From Paucimonas lemoignei (GTDB lineage: Bacteria; Pseudomonadota; Gammaproteobacteria; Pseudomonadales; Pseudomonadaceae): a stretch of 64,000 bases of DNA. Positions 23,553 to 33,004 of the stretch are shown piece by piece; within the stretch, counting starts at the first letter, position 1; each line of letters begins with the position of its first letter. A program made the translations under genes and the position numbers. The notes below the pieces were generated by a model that saw nothing but the letters and a program-made list of their open reading frames with translations, was not told the origin of the DNA and made no database searches. The stretch covers positions 5,052,001 to 5,116,000 of the forward strand of contig LS483371.1 in assembly GCA_900475325.1 (NCBI GenBank), read 5' to 3'.

Positions 23553-24039
23553 TGATATTGCAAAAATCTCGCTTGAACACGCGTGGCGGTACTTTCAGTT
23601 GCACGCGCAACAAAGAATGACTGTATTTAATTTTTACCTAATAATAACTGGATTAATCGCCACGGGTTTAGGCGCTTGCTTTGTACAAGGCGGTAAGCTC
23701 GTAATGATTGGAGGCGGATTGGGGCTGTTCCTTAGCTTCATTACCTTCATCTTCTGGAAGCTTGATCAACGGGTTTCTATAATGGTCAAAAAATCAGAAG
23801 AAGCAATCGTTTATCTGGAAAAAATACTAGCGATCCCAGAAGCCAGTTTATTTTCAGGTGATCTAGAACCAACAACCAAAAGGGGTTTTTCTATAATATC
23901 TCCTTGGACATACGGCCGTTCATTTCGAGTTTCTTTTTTGATTGTGGGATTGGTGGGGCTTTGCTTTGCCGGCAATAGCTTCGTTCCTGATATCATTTTT
24001 CAAAAAGCTACTGCTTGCTTACAAAGCGTCAGAGGGTAA
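23542..24039 (+). CDS. Small three-helix membrane protein, fourth gene of the Detocs-like operon
   Basis: 165 residues, no named family recognised. The N-terminal amphipathic stretch WRYFQLHAQQRMTVFNFYL leads into membrane helix 1 (about 28-48). Helix 2 follows at 53-74, then a cytoplasmic segment of about 50 residues with charged heptads (WKLDQRVSIMVKKSEEAIVYLEKIL). Helix 3 lies at about 128-146 after SPWTYGRSFRV. The gene overlaps dtcC by 11 bases, so it is translated with the system. Similar short membrane proteins occur beside defence genes. A second effector, a membrane anchor or a regulator of DtcC are all possible; none is shown. Confidence 0.7.
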   Translation: MNSNDIAKISLEHAWRYFQLHAQQRMTVFNFYLIITGLIATGLGACFVQGGKLVMIGGGLGLFLSFITFIFWKLDQRVSIMVKKSEEAIVYLEKILAIPEASLFSGDLEPTTKRGFSIISPWTYGRSFRVSFLIVGLVGLCFAGNSFVPDIIFQKATACLQSVRG

Positions 24040-24257
24040 GAAAGAGGATTAGTACAGGTCCAAGATAGAGTGTCTCTAACTTCGGATAACATGCGTGAAG
24101 AAGCGCGCTAACGTTCGGTACGCGAGCCTCAATAAAGATGTGGGATTTTCTTCGACTCCAAGGAAGCGGCGGAATAAGTGGCCCCTATCTGATGGATAAC
24201 TAATTGCCAAGCGGCTCGGATGGGTGCACCAATGTTTCCTACATTCAAAAATACCCA
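24040..24257. other. Right junction of the AT-rich operon
   Basis: 218 bases between the fourth operon gene and the convergent GGDEF gene. No gene, terminator with T-run or direct repeat of the ssrA 3' end was found. It ends in a C-rich run at 24261-24272. Confidence 0.4.
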
Positions 24258-25340
24258 TCACCCCCCCACCCCTCCACAAAACGCCAACCGATTCCCCCCC
24301 GCCCTCTTCGACACATACATCGCCTGATCAGCCTTTGCGATCAGTGTTTCCATCTCTTGCCCATGCAAAGGAAAGAATGCGACGCCAATACTGGCAGAAA
24401 GTTGAACGATGATGCCGTCAATGACGATGGGTGCGCTGGCGGCCTGGACCATGCATCTGAGCACGGGCTCGCAATCGTATGGCTGTTGCAGGTCGAAGAG
24501 GCCTGCGACGAATTCATCTCCGCCCAGGCGTGCCAAGGTGTCGTGGTTTCGGATCGTTGCTTTGATGCGCTGGGCCAGGATTTGCAGGACGCGGTCGCCA
24601 AAGCCGTGGCCGTGGCGGTCGTTGATGAGTTTGAAGCCGTCCAGATCGATGAAGGCCACGGCCAGGTTACGGCTGTGCGTCTTAGCTGAGTCCATCGCCT
24701 GGTGCATGCGTCTGGCCAGCATATTTCGATTAGGCAGTTGGGTCAGGGCGTCGTAGTCGGCCTGGCGCTCCAGGAGTTGCTGGTATTTTTTGAGCTGGGT
24801 TATGTCAATGAGCAGCGCCACATAGTGGGTGACTTCGCCGTCGCTCCCGTATGCCCCGCTGATGCTGAGTTTGAGGGCTAATTCAGAGCCGTCCTTGCGG
24901 CTGCTCCACATTTCCCCGGACCAATGCCCCTGTTCTGCCAGCGCATTGCCCATTGAGGTGAAAAAGGCCGCGACTTTGCGCAGCAAAACGGCCTCTGATG
25001 CCGGGTTTTGCGCCACCACCTCGTCCTGCTCATAGCCGGTAATACGGGTGAAGGCTTCGTTGACGCGAATGACGCGTCCGGTGCAGTCGGCGACGATGAT
25101 GCCTTCACGGGCGCAATTGAAAACGCTTGCGGCCAATTGAGGGGAGAGAGGCTCTCTTGTTCTGTCCGGGCTCGCCGACAGCTTGCCGCCACAGGTGCCG
25201 TTGGCGCGCTTGGGATGCCCCTCAAATGACAACAGATGAACCGCCATTGCATTGAGTGCGCGGCCAGTTCGGGTTCGCGCATTGGCTACAAGTCCGGATA
25301 AACGCAGATAGCAGCGGTGGGCGAACGTGGATGATTTCAT
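24258..25340 (-). CDS. PAS-GGDEF diguanylate cyclase
   Basis: 360 residues predicted to make cyclic di-GMP from GTP. After an N-terminal stretch of about 65 residues of no clear fold, a PAS domain begins at NCAREGIIVADCTGRVIRVN and ends with a PAC segment (WSSRKDGSELALKLSI, ITQLKKYQQLLE). The GGDEF domain starts at DALTQLPNRNML, and the active-site loop is ARLGGDEFV. The inhibitory I-site RNHD lies five residues before GGDEF, so product inhibition is likely. No EAL domain is present. The start at 25340 (MKSSTFAHRCY) is a choice; the frame is open 70 codons upstream. There is no membrane helix, so it is probably cytosolic. It is isolated between the defence operon and the TPS genes. Confidence 0.88.
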   Translation of the reverse strand: MKSSTFAHRCYLRLSGLVANARTRTGRALNAMAVHLLSFEGHPKRANGTCGGKLSASPDRTREPLSPQLAASVFNCAREGIIVADCTGRVIRVNEAFTRITGYEQDEVVAQNPASEAVLLRKVAAFFTSMGNALAEQGHWSGEMWSSRKDGSELALKLSISGAYGSDGEVTHYVALLIDITQLKKYQQLLERQADYDALTQLPNRNMLARRMHQAMDSAKTHSRNLAVAFIDLDGFKLINDRHGHGFGDRVLQILAQRIKATIRNHDTLARLGGDEFVAGLFDLQQPYDCEPVLRCMVQAASAPIVIDGIIVQLSASIGVAFFPLHGQEMETLIAKADQAMYVSKRAGGNRLAFCGGVGG

Positions 25341-25530
25341 GGGGTTACTCGATATCGCTGCGCGGTTTCCCGGGCACGTCGGTGGAATACTCATTTGAGG
25401 TCTGATGACCGTGGAGCTGACTGGAAGGGCGAACCCTCTGTTCAAGTCAAAACCGTCTGTCCCTGATGGTGGCAGAGTGGTTATGAAGGGTATTTGCAGG
25501 AGGGGAACCGGCTTTTGCTGCAGCGGATAA

Positions 25531-25559
25531 AAAACGCCCGATGCATGCATCGGGCGTTT
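25531..25559 (-). terminator. Intrinsic terminator of the TpsA gene
   Basis: AAACGCCCGATGCA and its complement form a long perfect palindrome (25532-25559). On the minus strand it is followed by TTTTTTA, about 35 bases after the tpsA stop. Confidence 0.88.
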
Positions 25560-25592
25560 CTGGGTCCAACTAGACGATAGTTGCCGAGTGGA

Positions 25593-28500
25593 TCAACGGA
25601 TTACCAGACCGGAACTGCGTACACGTGCGATGTCTGCCTGACGCTGCGCCTGTTCAATCACCACGGTTTGAATCGCATCGACCGTGACCCCCAAACGCTG
25701 TTTCGCAATGGCCAGCCCGTAGGTCGCCAGTTCCTCGTTCGAAAGCGCCTGGTTTACCGGTGCAGCCTCGACAAGCAAGGTGGCGTCCTTGAGCATGCTG
25801 ACATTGAGACGCAGCAACTCGCCTGTGCCTAACGCGACCGACCCTTCCGAGCGGGCGGCCGCGTCATGTTGCAGAATCGGAAGAGTGCGAAGGGTCGAGG
25901 CCACTTTCTCCAACAGAATGTTATTACCCATATCGCTTGCCGAATATTTCCCTACGGCTTGAGGCTCCTTGCCCACTTGTGAGCTGTAGACATTCAACAC
26001 TTTCTTCGCGACAGGCTGGGCAGCCTCATCCTCGAGCGCCAGGCTGAGATTGCCGTTTGCGGAGAGAAGGTCGCCTCGCAACGGCACGTTTGCGTTGAGG
26101 TCCATGACTGGCGCAGAAGCCGAATTGATGGTCAGCAACGCGCTTGAGGCAACAGGCCAGGTGGCGCGCAAAGTCGCTTCGCCTGGGCGAACTTCCGGTC
26201 GGTTTTCGATCATCGCGGTGCCGTTAACGCCCTCGGCTTTGCCTAGCAGCCCCACAGGCGTGTAGAGCGGAGCGTTGATCGAGGCGCTGCCGGTAAACTG
26301 ATCGCCTGTCAGTTGGTAATTGGCGAAGTCATCCCCGGTCAGTTGCAAACCCACCACGGTAACCGGCTTGTCGCGGCCAGCATTGGCAGTCAGGAAGCTG
26401 GCACTGCCCGCAGCGCCGACTTTGTCACCGTCGATAACACCGCCTAGCGTCACACCACGTATCGTCGCCGTCGTCCCGCCGTCGAATGTTTTGTCGGCAA
26501 TGTCGACGGCTGCCGTCAGGGTTTTGCGGTCGATGGTGGCCATGCCGATGTTCGCGCCGGTGTTGAAGCTGTAGTTGCCCGCTTCCAGACCGCCAAGGCT
26601 CAAACCGCTGCCGGTCACTGACTTGCCGACGCCAGCATTTTTGTCGCTGAAGCTGCCCTGGTTGCCCAGCACCTGCAGGTTTCCGGCGTCGCCGTTCACC
26701 ACCCCGATCAGCTGGACGTTGCCCAGGCTGGCCTGGGTGTTGCCGTCATAGACCTTGTTGGCCACATCAGCGGTGGCCGTCAGGGTTTTGCGGTCGATGG
26801 TGCCCGTGCCGATGTTCGCGCCGGAATTGAAGCTGTAGTTGCCCGCCTCCACGCCGCCGATGCTCAGACCGGTGCCCGTCACTGACTTGCCGACCCCGGC
26901 GTTCTTGTCGCTGAAACTGCCTTGGTTGCCCAGCACCTGCACGTTTCCGGCGTCGCCGTTCACCACGCCGACCAGCTGGACATTGCCCAGGCTGGCCTGG
27001 GTGTTGCCGTCATACACTTTGTTCGCCACATCGGCAGTGGCGGTCAGAGTTTTGCGGTCAATGTTGGCCGTGCCGATCTTCGCGTCTGGGTTGATGGTGT
27101 AGTTGCCCGCTTCCAGACCGCCCAGGGTGATGCCAACGCCGGTCACTGACTTGCCGACCCCGGCGTTCTTGTCGCTGAAGCTGCCCTGATTGCCCACCAC
27201 TTGTACCTTACCGGCGTCGCCAGTGATCACACCGCTCAGCTGGATATTGCTCAGGCTGGCCTGGGTGGTGCCGTCATAGACCTTGTTCGCCACATCGCCG
27301 GTGGCGGTCAGGAATTTGCGGTCGATGGTGGCCGTGCCGATGGTCGCGGCGGGGTTGAAGGTGTAGTTGCCCGCTTCCCCACCACCGAGGGTCAGACCGG
27401 TGCCGGTTACCGACTTGCCGACCCCGGCATTCTTGTCGCTGAAGCTGCCCTGATTGCCCGACACCTGGACCTTCCCGGCGTCGCCAGTGATCACGCCGGT
27501 CAGCTGGACATTGCTCAGGCTGGCCTGGGTGTTGCCGTCATAGACTTTATTCGCCACATCGGCGGTGGCCGTCAGGGCTTTGCGATCGATAGTGGCCGTG
27601 CCGATGGTCGCGCCAGTGTTGATGCTGTAGTTGCCCGCTTCCAGACCGCCAAGGGTCAGACCGCTACCAGTGACTGACTTGCCGACCCCGGCATTCTTGT
27701 CGCTGAAGCTGCCTTGGTTGCCCGCCACCTGTACCTTTCCGGCGTCGCCAGTGATCACACCGGTCAGTTGGACATTGCTCAGGCTGGCCTGGGTGCTGCC
27801 GTCATAGACCTTGTTCGCCACATCGGCGGTGGCCGTCAGGGCTTTACGGTCGATGGTGCCCGTGCCGACATTCGCACCGCTGTTGAAGGTGTAGTTGCCT
27901 GCTTCCAGACCGCCGATGCTGAGGCCGCTGCCAGTGACTGACTTGCCGACCCCGGCATTCTTGTCGCTGAAGGTGCCCTGATTACCCAGCAGCTGCAGCT
28001 TCCCGACGTCGCCGCTTGCCACACCGATCAGTTGGACATTGCCCAGGCTCGCCTGGGTATTGCCGTCGTAGACCTTGTTCGCCACATCGGCGCTGGCGGT
28101 CAGGGTTTTGCGGTCGATGGTGCCAATGGCGCCGCTGACACTGTTGGAGGCCAACTGATAACCGTAGACCCGGACATTACCGTTCTTGGCTTCGCCCAGA
28201 CTGATGCCGTTGACGGTGACCGTCTTGCCATTGCCGACATTTTTATTGTCATAGGTGGCGGTGCCGAAACCGGCAATGATGAGGCTGATGTCATCACCAT
28301 CGACAGCGCCAGAGGTGGCCGTGAAGTTACTGGTTGTCGGCGTGGCATGGGTATCGCCGTCGTAGGTTTTGCGCACTTCGCCGGTCAGGTCGACCGTGAC
28401 TTTTGGCGCGACGGAGTAGATCTGGCCATTGCCGGTCGCCTGCGCCACTGCGTCGCCGTAACGAGCGTTGTACTGTTTGAAAGCGAGCGGCAGCCCGCCA

Positions 28501-31190
28501 CGCAGGTCAGCGTCGGGGCTGGTTGAATACGTCAGCCAGCGGCTGTTGCTATTGGTGTTGTTGAGCGCCGCATTGCCTGCGTTGTTGATGAAGTTACGCT
28601 CAGCACTCAGGACGATGGCGTCACCGGTGCCTTTGCCTGTGACGCTGCCAGTGCTGCCGATTACCACATCACCCTGCCCTGCGCGAGCATTGACATGCCC
28701 CGTCGAGCTGGTGTTTTCCAGGGCTCCGTTGATGTGCATATCGCCATTGAGCAGCGTCAGCATGTTGTTGGCATTGAACGCGAAGCCGGTGTTGTTAACG
28801 GTGGTGGTGCCCGTACCGTCAGCACGACCGATGGTCAGGTTCATGATGTTGTCGACCTTGCCCAGGGTATTGGCCGTCGCGATCCCGTCGGTACCGTCCA
28901 GGGAAATGTTGGTGGCGATGTCCCAGGGTTCCAGCCTGAGGCTGGCGGTGGACACGTTCTGCAGCGTCGCCTGGGTAAAGTCGATGTTGGTCGCGCGCAG
29001 CGTCAGTGCATCGTTACCCGTGTCGAGTTTGACGTCGCTGGTGAAGTTGATATTGCCGTTCGTATAAATCGACGCGCCACCGAGCATGGTCAGCGGCGTG
29101 GTGAAGTTCACGTCGCCGCTGAGGCTGAGCTTACCGCCCAGACGCTTTTCACCTGTGGAACCACCCAAGCCTGCGGAGCCCATCGCATCACCAAAAAACA
29201 GCCGCCCAGCACCCAGCGTCATATCGCCGGTCAGCGTGGCGATACTTTCCGCAAAAGCGGTTGTGCCGAAGGACAGGTAAAGGTTACCGCCCGCAGTGTT
29301 GATCGGCGTATTGATGGTCAGCGCACCTCGGCCACCGGTATCCGAATCGCTGGAAAGCCGCACATAGCCGCCGTTGGTGGTAATGGCGCCCGCAATGGTC
29401 AAGCCATCGGCGCCCAGCAGGGTAATACTGCCCGCGCCTGGAACGCCGCTGCCGATAGTCGTCACGTCGTGCGTCGGCAGGTCAGCGACCGCCGGGTTAT
29501 CGCCCGGACCGTGAGCAATCAGATTGAAAGAGTTCTGGATCGATCCTGTGTTATTGCCGCCCGCTTGCATGTAAATGCTGCCGGTGCCCGACACCTCCAG
29601 GGTGTTGGCCGCGTTGGCGAAGCTGATCACCGAATTAGCATTGCGGTCGCCCACGGCTTCAGCCCGAAAACTGACGTTGTTCTGCATCGTAATGGTGCCG
29701 TCGCCACCATTCTGAGTCAGGTCAGCAAAGGTGATGGAGTCGGTGGCTTGGAGCAATACGTTGGCGGTCTGCGCTTCCAACGCTTTTTCAGTCACCGTGC
29801 TACCGGTAATCGCGTCACCCGTCGTGCCGCCGCCAGTGATGACGATATCGGCGGGGTCGAGCAACAGATCACCGGTGCGCCCCTTGTCAGCACGGGCATC
29901 AGTCACACCGCTGTACTGCAGCGTTTTTTTCCCCGACACCTCGGCCTTGCCGCCGTTGCCACTTTGCGTGCCACCGCGCACCGAGATATTACCGGCGAAG
30001 TGATTGCTGTCATCGGACCAGAAGACGACGGTGCCGCCGTCGCCTTGCACCGCGTCCGCTCGCACGGTGGTGCGCTCATCCACTGTCACCTTGTGGGCAT
30101 TGGCAACACTGGCATCCTTGCCTTGCCAGCCGCCGCCCACCTTCACGGTGCCGCCGCCGTGCAGGCCGCTTGCATCCAGCGCGGCGCCTGTTACCGCAAT
30201 CTGTTTGCCGGTGATGACGATGTCGCCACCTTTCCCGTGTTGGGAGGACGCATCAAGAACGCCCGCGACTTGAGTCACCCCGCCCTGATCATCGCCATCC
30301 AGCACGATACGGCCGTTACGTTCGAGCATGCCCTTGGCTTCGATGATGCCGGTGTTGTTCACCGCGCTGCTGATGGCGGCGTCAGCCGAGCGCGCGCTCA
30401 GTGTCACCATGCCACCGTTGGCACTGATCAAGCCGCTGTTCTGTACCAGGGCGTCCAGCACGCCGCGATCAACATTGACGCTGACCAGGCCGTCACCGGT
30501 GAAATCCAGGCTGACTTTGTCGCCCGCGGCAAGCGCCGTGCTGCCACCAGGGGTATTGATCGTGCCGCTGTTGCTGACTTGAGGTCCGATCAGTGCGACC
30601 ACGCCACCCTGGGCGGTCGTGATGCGCCCGTGGTTGCTCACCGCCCCGGCCCCGGCGCCACCGCTGAACGTTGTCTTGCCGGCGAGGAAATCCTCATCGC
30701 TGATTTTCAGCGACGAGGCGACCAGCCCACCGACATTCACCTGGGCGCCGTTGCCGATGACCACACCGCTTGGGTTCAGCAGCCAGACCTGACCGTTGGC
30801 GTTCAGTTTGCCGAGAATCTGGCTGGCATTACCGCCACCCACGACCCGGTTCAGGGCAACGCTGGCACTGCCCGGCTGCTGGAAGGTCACGCTGGCGTCA
30901 TGGCCGACATCAAAGCTGTTCCAGTTGGTGACCAGTTTGTCGGTCGATTGGTTGATCACCATGTGGCCGCCGTTTTGCGAAATGTTGCCCGCACCACCGA
31001 CTATCGCCGCGCCCGTGGGCAAGTCGGCGGCTTGGGCCATGCCCACGCTCAACAGCCCCAGGGCCGCGAGTGCGCCCATCAATCCGCCGCGCTTGCCGCG
31101 CGAATGAGTGTTTTCGGAAACAGCGACATAGGCCTGAGCGGTATCGCTCCAGACGAGACGGTAAACGTGGTTCAACGAAGCGCTCTTCAT
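25593..31190 (-). CDS. Two-partner secretion exoprotein (TpsA, filamentous haemagglutinin type) with tandem YDG repeats
   Basis: A large secreted or surface protein of 1865 residues. The extended signal peptide region NHVYRLVWSDTAQAYVAVSE (ESPR) precedes a signal peptide ending AQAADLP. The TPS secretion domain follows (about 50-300) with NQSTDKLVTNWNSFDVG and NPSGVVIGNGAQVN. The middle is beta-helix-like with many GG and N-rich turns. From about residue 1025 to 1552 lie six near-identical 88-residue repeats (IDRK.LTATADVANKVYDG ...), with one diverged unit before and one after; they resemble YDG/MBG domains of surface adhesins. It is encoded 41 bases after its likely transporter TpsB. It is probably an adhesin; no toxin domain is recognisable at the C-terminus. 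Confidence 0.88.
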   Translation of the reverse strand: MKSASLNHVYRLVWSDTAQAYVAVSENTHSRGKRGGLMGALAALGLLSVGMAQAADLPTGAAIVGGAGNISQNGGHMVINQSTDKLVTNWNSFDVGHDASVTFQQPGSASVALNRVVGGGNASQILGKLNANGQVWLLNPSGVVIGNGAQVNVGGLVASSLKISDEDFLAGKTTFSGGAGAGAVSNHGRITTAQGGVVALIGPQVSNSGTINTPGGSTALAAGDKVSLDFTGDGLVSVNVDRGVLDALVQNSGLISANGGMVTLSARSADAAISSAVNNTGIIEAKGMLERNGRIVLDGDDQGGVTQVAGVLDASSQHGKGGDIVITGKQIAVTGAALDASGLHGGGTVKVGGGWQGKDASVANAHKVTVDERTTVRADAVQGDGGTVVFWSDDSNHFAGNISVRGGTQSGNGGKAEVSGKKTLQYSGVTDARADKGRTGDLLLDPADIVITGGGTTGDAITGSTVTEKALEAQTANVLLQATDSITFADLTQNGGDGTITMQNNVSFRAEAVGDRNANSVISFANAANTLEVSGTGSIYMQAGGNNTGSIQNSFNLIAHGPGDNPAVADLPTHDVTTIGSGVPGAGSITLLGADGLTIAGAITTNGGYVRLSSDSDTGGRGALTINTPINTAGGNLYLSFGTTAFAESIATLTGDMTLGAGRLFFGDAMGSAGLGGSTGEKRLGGKLSLSGDVNFTTPLTMLGGASIYTNGNINFTSDVKLDTGNDALTLRATNIDFTQATLQNVSTASLRLEPWDIATNISLDGTDGIATANTLGKVDNIMNLTIGRADGTGTTTVNNTGFAFNANNMLTLLNGDMHINGALENTSSTGHVNARAGQGDVVIGSTGSVTGKGTGDAIVLSAERNFINNAGNAALNNTNSNSRWLTYSTSPDADLRGGLPLAFKQYNARYGDAVAQATGNGQIYSVAPKVTVDLTGEVRKTYDGDTHATPTTSNFTATSGAVDGDDISLIIAGFGTATYDNKNVGNGKTVTVNGISLGEAKNGNVRVYGYQLASNSVSGAIGTIDRKTLTASADVANKVYDGNTQASLGNVQLIGVASGDVGKLQLLGNQGTFSDKNAGVGKSVTGSGLSIGGLEAGNYTFNSGANVGTGTIDRKALTATADVANKVYDGSTQASLSNVQLTGVITGDAGKVQVAGNQGSFSDKNAGVGKSVTGSGLTLGGLEAGNYSINTGATIGTATIDRKALTATADVANKVYDGNTQASLSNVQLTGVITGDAGKVQVSGNQGSFSDKNAGVGKSVTGTGLTLGGGEAGNYTFNPAATIGTATIDRKFLTATGDVANKVYDGTTQASLSNIQLSGVITGDAGKVQVVGNQGSFSDKNAGVGKSVTGVGITLGGLEAGNYTINPDAKIGTANIDRKTLTATADVANKVYDGNTQASLGNVQLVGVVNGDAGNVQVLGNQGSFSDKNAGVGKSVTGTGLSIGGVEAGNYSFNSGANIGTGTIDRKTLTATADVANKVYDGNTQASLGNVQLIGVVNGDAGNLQVLGNQGSFSDKNAGVGKSVTGSGLSLGGLEAGNYSFNTGANIGMATIDRKTLTAAVDIADKTFDGGTTATIRGVTLGGVIDGDKVGAAGSASFLTANAGRDKPVTVVGLQLTGDDFANYQLTGDQFTGSASINAPLYTPVGLLGKAEGVNGTAMIENRPEVRPGEATLRATWPVASSALLTINSASAPVMDLNANVPLRGDLLSANGNLSLALEDEAAQPVAKKVLNVYSSQVGKEPQAVGKYSASDMGNNILLEKVASTLRTLPILQHDAAARSEGSVALGTGELLRLNVSMLKDATLLVEAAPVNQALSNEELATYGLAIAKQRLGVTVDAIQTVVIEQAQRQADIARVRSSGLVIR
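26535..28118. repeat. Six in-frame tandem repeats of 264 bp inside tpsA
   Basis: Each unit encodes 88 residues starting at IDRK. The phase is exactly 264 bp from 28118 down to 26535. Units differ by a few percent. These are coding repeats of a surface protein, prone to expansion, contraction and assembly collapse. Confidence 0.93.
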
Positions 31191-31231
31191 AATGCAATGC
31201 TCTTGAGAATTCAGGGGGACGTGGGCGGAGA

Positions 31232-33004
31232 TCAGAAAGCCAGGGAGGTCTGCAGCCAGGCGCGCCAGTCGCTGGAGCGACCATCTGCGTCCAGGCCGGA
31301 AACGCTGCTACCCGGGTTGTTACCCAGCGTGCGCGCGACCGCTGTGCGTACTGTCCAATTGCCGATCCAGAGGTTGGCGCCCAGGCCCAGGGCGTTCAGG
31401 TCATAGCTGTTGGAGTTTTCGGCCGTGTTGACCGAGCCTTCCCACTGGTTGTCGTGCAACCAGATGCGCCCCGTGTCGAAGAACCCGAGCGCCTGGAGCC
31501 GGGTCATCGGCAAGCCAAGATCGATATCGCGGCGCAACTCGAGGGTGCCCATCCAACCTTTGTCGCCAGCAGCCTCGCCCACCGGATAGGCCCGTACGCC
31601 AGCCGGTCCGCCGAGGAGGAATTTCTCGGAAGAGTCGAGGTTTTTACTGGACCATTGCGTGGAAACTGCACCGAACGCCGTCCATTTATCAGCGTCCCCC
31701 AGACTTTGCAGACGTGACAGGCGCACGTTGACCTTCTGGAAATTGCCGTCGCTCTTGGCGCTTATCCGGTCAGCGAACTCGTCCTCGCGATTGCCCGACA
31801 GATCGAGCTTGCCGACGGTCAAGGAGGCACTGGCATCCGTCACGCCGCCGCCAGCGAAATTGTCGAAGCGGTTACCACTGAGCCCAAAGGTGAAGCTGTC
31901 CAGCGTGCGCTCGCGCAACTGGCTGCCCAGCGCACGGTCTTCCAGTTCTCGACGCTCGTAGGTGCCGGTCACGTCGAGATTTTCCAGACGCGAGCGAATC
32001 AACGGGTAGGTCAGGCCCAGGGAGCCGCTCTTGGCGGTACCGCGCAGGTCCAGAGGCCGGAACACTTCCTGGTCGACGTCATAACGCAGATAGGACGCTG
32101 CAGCGAGCAGGCGCAAACCCGACGGGGTCAACGGCAGGCTATAACCACCACCGACGACCGAACTGCCGGTGGTCTTGCTCAGCCCGAGGTACATTCGGTC
32201 GCCCAGGCCAAACGGGTCGTTGACGTTGATTTGCGCGTTGGCCCGCGCCGTACCGGTGCTGCGGTTGCCATAATTATCGGCTGACACGCCACCGTTCAGA
32301 ATCGGTCCCTGATTGGCGTTGATCAACAGCTGGCTGGTGCCCGGTTCAACACCGCGATCCAGTGTCGAGCGAGCGGTGATGCCGGGTTGATCGTTGATCA
32401 GCAGCAGTGCCCGCTCCAGCTCAGCGGCGCGCAGCACCTGGCCTTCCGGCAACGCGGCGTTGGCAATGTCTTGCAGACGTTGCGTTGAAGTTCGCGTCTG
32501 GCCAATGACCTTGATGCGGTCGGCACCTGACTGCAGCTTGCCCTGGACAATGGCGATTTCGAGCTCACCCTCCGTCAGGTCCTGACGTGGCAGGTAAGCT
32601 CGGGCCAGCACGTAACCCTGACCGCGCAAATAACGGGTCAGGCTTTCCGCCAGCTGCTGCAAGCCTGGGTGATCAAGGGTCTTGCCCAGCACCGGCGTGA
32701 CCAGTGCCTGGAGGTTTTCGCGTACGGCCAGCTCGGTATCGCCGCTGAACCGAATGGATTTGAGCTGGACACGTAATCCGGAGTCCTTCACCGATGAGGC
32801 CCCGGACGGCATTTCGAACGCGGGCGGCGGCTCGGTGGAACGTCGCTCCACCGGCAGGGTTTGCTGCTGATCGTTAAGCAGTTGACCAGCGTCCGGGAGG
32901 GTCAGTGCCAGGCTAAAGGGGGCGACGGTCGCTCCAGCCAGCGCGACCGTCCAATGCAGCAGATGCCTGCTCACATACATCGAATCCTTGTGAGAAATGC
33001 GCAT
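31232..33004 (-). CDS. Two-partner secretion outer-membrane transporter (TpsB, ShlB/FhaC/HecB family)
   Basis: Outer-membrane beta-barrel of the Omp85 superfamily that exports the TpsA encoded next to it. 590 residues: a signal peptide ending near FSLALTLPDAG, a Pro-rich linker, a POTRA-type ShlB domain (LQLKSIRFSGDTEL, YLRGQGYVLARAYLPRQDLTEGELEIAIVQGK), then a 16-strand barrel region. The conserved VRAYPVGEAAGDKGWMGTLELR motif lies near the C-terminus, and the protein ends in an aromatic residue (SLAF) as outer-membrane proteins do. I chose ATG 33004; TTG 33010 has a slightly better spaced GGAG. The order tpsB then tpsA and the 41-base gap suggest one operon. Confidence 0.92.
   Translation of the reverse strand: MRISHKDSMYVSRHLLHWTVALAGATVAPFSLALTLPDAGQLLNDQQQTLPVERRSTEPPPAFEMPSGASSVKDSGLRVQLKSIRFSGDTELAVRENLQALVTPVLGKTLDHPGLQQLAESLTRYLRGQGYVLARAYLPRQDLTEGELEIAIVQGKLQSGADRIKVIGQTRTSTQRLQDIANAALPEGQVLRAAELERALLLINDQPGITARSTLDRGVEPGTSQLLINANQGPILNGGVSADNYGNRSTGTARANAQINVNDPFGLGDRMYLGLSKTTGSSVVGGGYSLPLTPSGLRLLAAASYLRYDVDQEVFRPLDLRGTAKSGSLGLTYPLIRSRLENLDVTGTYERRELEDRALGSQLRERTLDSFTFGLSGNRFDNFAGGGVTDASASLTVGKLDLSGNREDEFADRISAKSDGNFQKVNVRLSRLQSLGDADKWTAFGAVSTQWSSKNLDSSEKFLLGGPAGVRAYPVGEAAGDKGWMGTLELRRDIDLGLPMTRLQALGFFDTGRIWLHDNQWEGSVNTAENSNSYDLNALGLGANLWIGNWTVRTAVARTLGNNPGSSVSGLDADGRSSDWRAWLQTSLAF

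Noticed and set aside
26535..28118. Regular repeats suggestive of a CRISPR array
   Set aside because: The unit is 264 bp, fully coding and in frame; there are no short direct repeats with unique spacers and no cas genes.
28695..31406. 903-codon plus-strand open frame opposite the TpsA gene
   Set aside because: It is a shadow of a GC-rich repetitive gene; the protein has no recognisable domain and many Arg/Gly/His runs.
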